From contig NZ_JAVIFU010000036.1 of NCBI RefSeq assembly GCF_031157315.1, positions 1 to 64,000 on the forward strand: 64,000 nt of DNA. The letters are read 5' to 3'. Each line of letters opens with the position of its first letter. Within the stretch, counting starts at the first letter, position 1. The notes under the pieces are model-generated. The model did not search any database and had not been told where the DNA came from. It saw only the letters and a list, made by a program, of their open reading frames with translations. Position numbers and translations under genes: made by a program. Of the stretch, positions 60,339 to 64,000 are shown piece by piece. Source of the DNA: Paenibacillus sp. LHD-38 (GTDB lineage: Bacteria; Bacillota; Bacilli; Paenibacillales; Paenibacillaceae).

Positions 60339-61448
60339 TTGATACAGTTCAAAAACGTGACGAAACGATATAATGATGGAATGACTGCACTAAAGGGAAT
60401 CGATCTCGAGATTAAGGAAGGTGAGCTGATTACCCTGATCGGGCCGAGCGGGTGCGGAAAAACGACCACGATGAAGATGATCAATCGTCTAGTCGAGCCT
60501 TCTTCCGGCCAAATTCTGATCGGCGGAAAGGATATTTCCCGCATCAACCCGGTGGAGCTGCGAAGAAATATCGGATACGTTATTCAGCATATCGGTTTAT
60601 TTCCGCATATGACGATCAAAGAAAACGTAGCGGTCGTGCCTAAACTGAAGGGGATCGCAAAAGATACATATGAAAAGCGGATCGATGATTTGATGGAAAT
60701 GGTTGGACTAGATCCAAGTGAGTATCGAGATCGCTATCCGGCAGAATTGAGCGGAGGCCAGCAGCAGCGTATCGGCGTCATTCGTGCACTTGCTGCAGAA
60801 CCGTCAATCATTCTGATGGACGAGCCTTTCAGTGCTCTGGATCCGATCAGCCGGGAACAGCTGCAGGATGATTTGATTCAATTGCAGGAGGAAGTGAAGA
60901 AAACGATCGTCTTCGTCTCTCATGATATGGATGAAGCGCTGAAAATCGCCGATCGCATTGTGTTGATGCAAGGCGGAGAGATCGTACAGGCCGATACCCC
61001 GGACCGCATTCTTCGCCGTCCTAAAAACGATTTTGTCCGAACGTTTATCGGAGGCAACCGATTAAACGAATCGGAGCAGTTGACAGTGGAGGATGTAATG
61101 GTATCGAATCCCGTTACCGTTTCGTTGACGCGCGGCCTTGCTCATGGGGCGAAGCTGATGAAGCAGCACCGCGTAACCAGCTTGCTCGTTATCGAAAAGA
61201 ACCGGCATTTGAAGGGTATTGTGACGAAAGAAATGCTGGAGGAGCAATACCATCATGAGGATTTGACGCTGCAGGACATCATGAAATCCGATGTTCCTAC
61301 CATATTGGTAGGAACGGGCGTTGCCGATGCCGTGGAGCTTATGCGAAATCATGGCTTATATAGTCTGCCTGTTGTGCATCCTAGCGGCTTATTGGCCGGT
61401 TTAGTCACCAATTCCAGTCTAATTGACGCTCTGCTTAAGCAGATTTAA
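60339..61448 (+). CDS. Osmoprotectant-type ABC transporter ATP-binding protein (OpuCA-like) with CBS domains
   Basis: 369 residues. An ATPase domain with GPSGCGKTT near residue 35, SGGQQQR signature and DEPFSALDP, followed by two CBS domains (about 245-369: VEDVMVSNPVTVSL, ILVGTGVADAVELM) that sense ionic strength in this class. TTG start at 60339 after a weak GAGG. With the downstream permease/binding-protein fusion it forms an importer for glycine betaine, choline, carnitine or related compatible solutes. The same architecture is also used for the thiol ergothioneine (EgtU), and the two cannot be separated here. Confidence 0.85.
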   Translation: MIQFKNVTKRYNDGMTALKGIDLEIKEGELITLIGPSGCGKTTTMKMINRLVEPSSGQILIGGKDISRINPVELRRNIGYVIQHIGLFPHMTIKENVAVVPKLKGIAKDTYEKRIDDLMEMVGLDPSEYRDRYPAELSGGQQQRIGVIRALAAEPSIILMDEPFSALDPISREQLQDDLIQLQEEVKKTIVFVSHDMDEALKIADRIVLMQGGEIVQADTPDRILRRPKNDFVRTFIGGNRLNESEQLTVEDVMVSNPVTVSLTRGLAHGAKLMKQHRVTSLLVIEKNRHLKGIVTKEMLEEQYHHEDLTLQDIMKSDVPTILVGTGVADAVELMRNHGLYSLPVVHPSGLLAGLVTNSSLIDALLKQI

Positions 61449-61461
61449 CAGGGAGGTAGCC

Positions 61462-63021
61462 ATGAAATTCTGGGATGTGATTATAAGCCGGCAAGAAGAT
61501 ATTTATCGGGCAACTATGGAACATATCGAGCTTTCGTTTATAGCTCTTCTGATCGCAATCGTGATTTCAATTCCTTTGGGTCTGCTGCTGACCCGCTACC
61601 CTAGGCTGGCGAGTTCTGTGATTGGTGTCGCTTCTTTATTTCAGACGATCCCGAGCTTAGCCTTGCTCGGGTTTATGATCCCAATTCTAGGGATCGGGAT
61701 GTTTCCAGCCATCGTTGCCCTGACTGTCTACGCTCTGCTGCCCATTCTGAGAAATACGTACACCGGTATTATGAACGTAGAGAAGCCGATCAAAGAAGCT
61801 GGGATCGGCATGGGGATGACGAGCATGCAGGTCATGCTGAAGGTGGAGCTGCCGCTTGCATTGAGCGTCATAATGGCGGGTATTCGCACGGCGACGGTTA
61901 TGTTGATTGGCGTTGCCACGCTCGCATCGCTTGTCGGTGCAGGAGGGCTGGGCGATTTGATTTTCCGGGGCATATCGACGGTTAATACGGAATTGATTTT
62001 GGCAGGAACCATACCTTCAGCGTTATTGGCTCTGCTCTTCGACTATTTATTAGGTTGGATGGAGAGAGCAGTAACCCCGAAAGGGATGCGGAAGGGCGCT
62101 AAAAAAACGTCCAAGCTCGCTAAAGGATTGCGTATTGGACTAGGAACGGCGTTGATTCTTGCAATAGCGGCAGGCATAGTGGCGAAAGGAAATCCGTTCG
62201 GTTCCGACTCCATCGTCGTTGGCGGGAAGAACTTTACCGAGCAGGATATTTTGACGCATATGATGGCTTCTTTAATTGAAGCTAAGACAGACCTGACGGT
62301 CGTACGCAAGCCTTTTCTCGGAGGATCTCAGGTGACTCACAGTGCTCTCGTTAAAGGCAACATCGATATTTATCCGGAGTATACGGGAACGGGCTGGACA
62401 TCGGTTCTGAAGGAGGAGCCGCTTGGAGGCAAACCGGAGGAAACGTACGAGCGTGTAAAGGCTGCCTATGAGAAAAACTTCAATGTCACTTGGCTGCAGC
62501 CAATCGGCTTTAACAATACGTATACGCTGGCGATGAGTAGAAAGCGTGCCGAGCAGGAGGGAATCGAAACCTTTACTGATTTGGCGCGAAAATCCAATAA
62601 TTTCGTGCTTGGCGCCACACATGAGTTTTTGGAGCGTCCCGATGGATATATTGGTTTACAGCAGGCCTATGGAATGAAGTTCAAAGAAGTAAAAGGGCTG
62701 GATCCTGGCCTAACCTATAGCGCAGTAAAAGAAGGAACGACAGACGTGAACGACGCATTTTCCACGGATGGCCGGATTGAAGCATTCGATCTCAAAGTTA
62801 TTAAAGACGATAAGCAGTATTTTCCACCTTATTACGCAGTACCCATACTCCGCATGGACACGCTTAAGGAGCATCCTGAACTAGCGGAGGTGCTTAATCT
62901 GCTCGCTGGCAAAATCGATGACCGAGAAATGTCTGTCTTGAATGGCAAGGTGGATCTCCAAGGGGCGCAAGCCCGCGAGGTCGCCGAGCAGTGGTTGAAG
63001 GATGAAGGGCTGATAGAATAG
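61462..63021 (+). CDS. Osmoprotectant-type permease fused to its substrate-binding domain (OpuCB/OpuCC-like)
   Basis: 520 residues. A BPD_transp_1 permease with about six membrane segments (residues 1-215, EAA-like GIGMGMTSMQVMLKVELP), a connecting membrane anchor (about 225-245) and a C-terminal OpuAC-type binding domain (about 250-520: VVGGKNFTEQDIL, FLGGSQVTHSALVKGN, DIYPEYTGTGW). ATG at 61462 has GGGAGG upstream; the open frame to 61423 overlaps the ATPase gene. Fusion of permease and binding protein occurs in OpuC-like and EgtU systems. Followed by a terminator. Confidence 0.86.
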   Translation: MKFWDVIISRQEDIYRATMEHIELSFIALLIAIVISIPLGLLLTRYPRLASSVIGVASLFQTIPSLALLGFMIPILGIGMFPAIVALTVYALLPILRNTYTGIMNVEKPIKEAGIGMGMTSMQVMLKVELPLALSVIMAGIRTATVMLIGVATLASLVGAGGLGDLIFRGISTVNTELILAGTIPSALLALLFDYLLGWMERAVTPKGMRKGAKKTSKLAKGLRIGLGTALILAIAAGIVAKGNPFGSDSIVVGGKNFTEQDILTHMMASLIEAKTDLTVVRKPFLGGSQVTHSALVKGNIDIYPEYTGTGWTSVLKEEPLGGKPEETYERVKAAYEKNFNVTWLQPIGFNNTYTLAMSRKRAEQEGIETFTDLARKSNNFVLGATHEFLERPDGYIGLQQAYGMKFKEVKGLDPGLTYSAVKEGTTDVNDAFSTDGRIEAFDLKVIKDDKQYFPPYYAVPILRMDTLKEHPELAEVLNLLAGKIDDREMSVLNGKVDLQGAQAREVAEQWLKDEGLIE

Positions 63022-63055
63022 CAATGGTAAACGTGTAAGTACCCTATATTACGTC

Positions 63056-63090
63056 AAGAACCCTCTTCCGATGGGAAGAGGGTTCTTTGT
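63056..63090 (+). terminator. Terminator after the osmoprotectant-type transporter operon
   Basis: AAGAACCCTCTTCC (63056-63069) and GGAAGAGGGTTCTT (63074-63087), then TTG. A perfect 14-bp stem. Confidence 0.88.
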
Positions 63091-63196
63091 GCTTAGACTA
63101 TATTAATCGTGAAATCGTGCGGGGTGAAGGTTATTCCGGAACCGGGGATGCATGGATTCATCCAAAAAGCCTTAAAATATAAGGAGAGTAGGATTA

Positions 63197-63222
63197 GGGT
63201 CTGACAAGAATTTTGTGTAAAC
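63197..63222. mobile_element. Possible solitary IS256-like terminal repeat
   Basis: GGGTCTGACAAGAATTTTGT followed by GTAAAC resembles the terminal inverted repeats of IS256-type elements from memory. No transposase or second end is present. The flanking 63091-63463 region has no recognisable gene, so this may be a decayed relic. I hold it with low confidence. Confidence 0.25.
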
Positions 63223-63463
63223 GTATTATTGATGTTGATAAGGCAGGGGGCTCCGCCCCTACCGAAGGTGCTGCCCAACACGATCAGGAAAGAAAACGGC
63301 TTGCAAAAAAGCTGTGTTTTCACCTGTGCACTCATACAAGGCGGCTTGAGGATTGCACGGGCAGATTTGGATAATTTCTTATGGCGTTGAAGTGCAGGAA
63401 AAAGGTTTGATGAGAGAGAATAATTCCTCGTGGAATATCTGCCCAAGAAAGGGTGATTAAGGT

Positions 63464-63913
63464 ATGTCGAAAGCCGATTGTTTTATTTGTCGCAAACATA
63501 AAGGCGAGATAAGTGTAAGCGGCGGGTGCATTTATGAGGATGAGTTTGTATATGTAGGTCATATTGGATCAAATGACTCTTTAGTTTATTTGGGATACTT
63601 GATCGTTGATTTAAAACGACATGCATCTGGTTATGGTGACATGACTGATGATGAAGCACGAACGATAGGATTTATTCTGAATAAATTAGGAAAAGCGTTG
63701 AAGTCTGAAGGGGCCGAACATGTATATAGTTTTGTTCAAGGTGATGCCTTCCCGCATTTTCATGTCCATTTTATTCCTAGATACCCCAATACACCCTTAG
63801 ATTACTGGAACCCTATGAATTTAAAAAACTGGAAAGAAGCGCAGGGAACGAATAGCCAGGTGGAAGAAGTTTGCTCTAGACTGAGAAAGGTTCTTAAAAA
63901 TGACGTTAAATAG
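63464..63913 (+). CDS. HIT-family protein (histidine triad hydrolase/transferase)
   Basis: 149 residues. The catalytic triad motif HFHVHFIPR (about residues 105-113) and the N-terminal CFICRKHKG and YLIVDLKRHA segments mark the family, whose members cleave or transfer nucleoside phosphates. The C-terminal 25 residues extend beyond the core. The ribosome site AAGGGTG/AAGG lies before ATG at 63464. Downstream another frame begins within its last codons. The substrate is not known. Confidence 0.83.
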   Translation: MSKADCFICRKHKGEISVSGGCIYEDEFVYVGHIGSNDSLVYLGYLIVDLKRHASGYGDMTDDEARTIGFILNKLGKALKSEGAEHVYSFVQGDAFPHFHVHFIPRYPNTPLDYWNPMNLKNWKEAQGTNSQVEEVCSRLRKVLKNDVK

Positions 63914-64000
63914 TCCGAGCGAGTTATGTTGGATAGGTTCAGAAGAATCGTATCTCAATCTTCCCTCTGAAGAGCTTCATCAAAACCTAACCATCGGCAG
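63900..64000 (+). CDS. Start of a further gene, cut by the window end (partial)
   Basis: ATG at 63900 begins an open frame (MTLNSPSELCWIG...) that overlaps the end of the HIT gene by 14 bp and remains open to the last base. AAAGG lies 9 nt before it. Too little is visible to assign a family. Confidence 0.4.
   Translation, partial: MTLNSPSELCWIGSEESYLNLPSEELHQNLTIG

Overview
The window looks like a chromosomal segment of a Paenibacillus-type Firmicute. Evidence: GC content is near 50 percent, Shine-Dalgarno sites are strong (GGAGG class), TTG and GTG starts are frequent, Rho-independent terminators are strong, there are many AraC/YesN-type regulators and YesM/LytS-type histidine kinases, CcpA-type cre sites and Fur boxes are present, and almost every carbohydrate gene resembles Bacillus/Paenibacillus families. 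The species cannot be named from sequence alone.

Layout. 0.3-2.6 kb: GH4 alpha-galactosidase (melA) divergent from an AraC regulator. 2.6-3.5 kb: non-coding repeats, a duplicated block of about 250 bp followed by 15 perfect copies of an 8-bp unit. 3.5-9.2 kb: a LacI repressor divergent from an L-fucose operon (isomerase, fuculose-phosphate aldolase, rhamnulokinase-like kinase, mutarotase) with two TTATCGATAA operators. 9.4-17.4 kb: a membrane-anchored sugar-binding protein, a LytS-type kinase and a YesN-type response regulator that is split by a frameshift, followed by the xylose transporter xylFGH. This matches the XylFII-LytS-YesN sensing arrangement. 17.4-27.8 kb: AraC regulators, a GH127 beta-L-arabinofuranosidase-like enzyme, a DUF4358 lipoprotein, a sugar isomerase/epimerase plus Gfo/Idh/MocA dehydrogenase pair, a secreted GH5 endoglucanase with a perfect cre site, and a StyA-like flavin monooxygenase. 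27.9-33.0 kb: an accessory stretch (oxidoreductases, HxlR regulator, GrpB, MFS, GNAT).

33.3-44.2 kb is the most unusual part. It holds a YtfR-YtfT-YjfF-YtfQ type furanose ABC importer, then a Cache-type YesM kinase, a YesN regulator, a membrane-anchored protein built from two fused sugar-binding domains, and an AraM-type glycerol-1-phosphate dehydrogenase. The second binding domain of the fusion is a close relative of the transporter's own binding protein. This suggests that the same ligand is sensed outside the cell and imported.

44.3-48.6 kb: a decayed grpB gene, then an FAD oxidoreductase plus an ECF41 sigma factor, preceded by an exact ECF41-type promoter (TGTCACA-N16-CGTC), then a TIMP-like secreted protein and a cation efflux protein. 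48.9-54.3 kb: a Fur-controlled siderophore uptake operon without its own ATPase, and a Btr-like AraC/binding-protein fusion regulator with its own Fur box. 54.4-60 kb: a 69-aa orphan, an acetamidase/formamidase, a PQQ-type beta-propeller protein, and a fused gluconate-dehydrogenase-type GMC oxidoreductase preceded by an 18-codon leader ORF. 60.3-63.0 kb: a two-gene osmoprotectant-type (OpuC/EgtU-like) importer. 63.4-64 kb: a HIT protein and the start of a further gene that runs off the window.

Overall the segment serves uptake, sensing and breakdown of plant-derived sugars (galactosides, fucose, xylose, arabinofuranose or galactofuranose, beta-glucan), with carbon-catabolite and iron regulation visible in the DNA.
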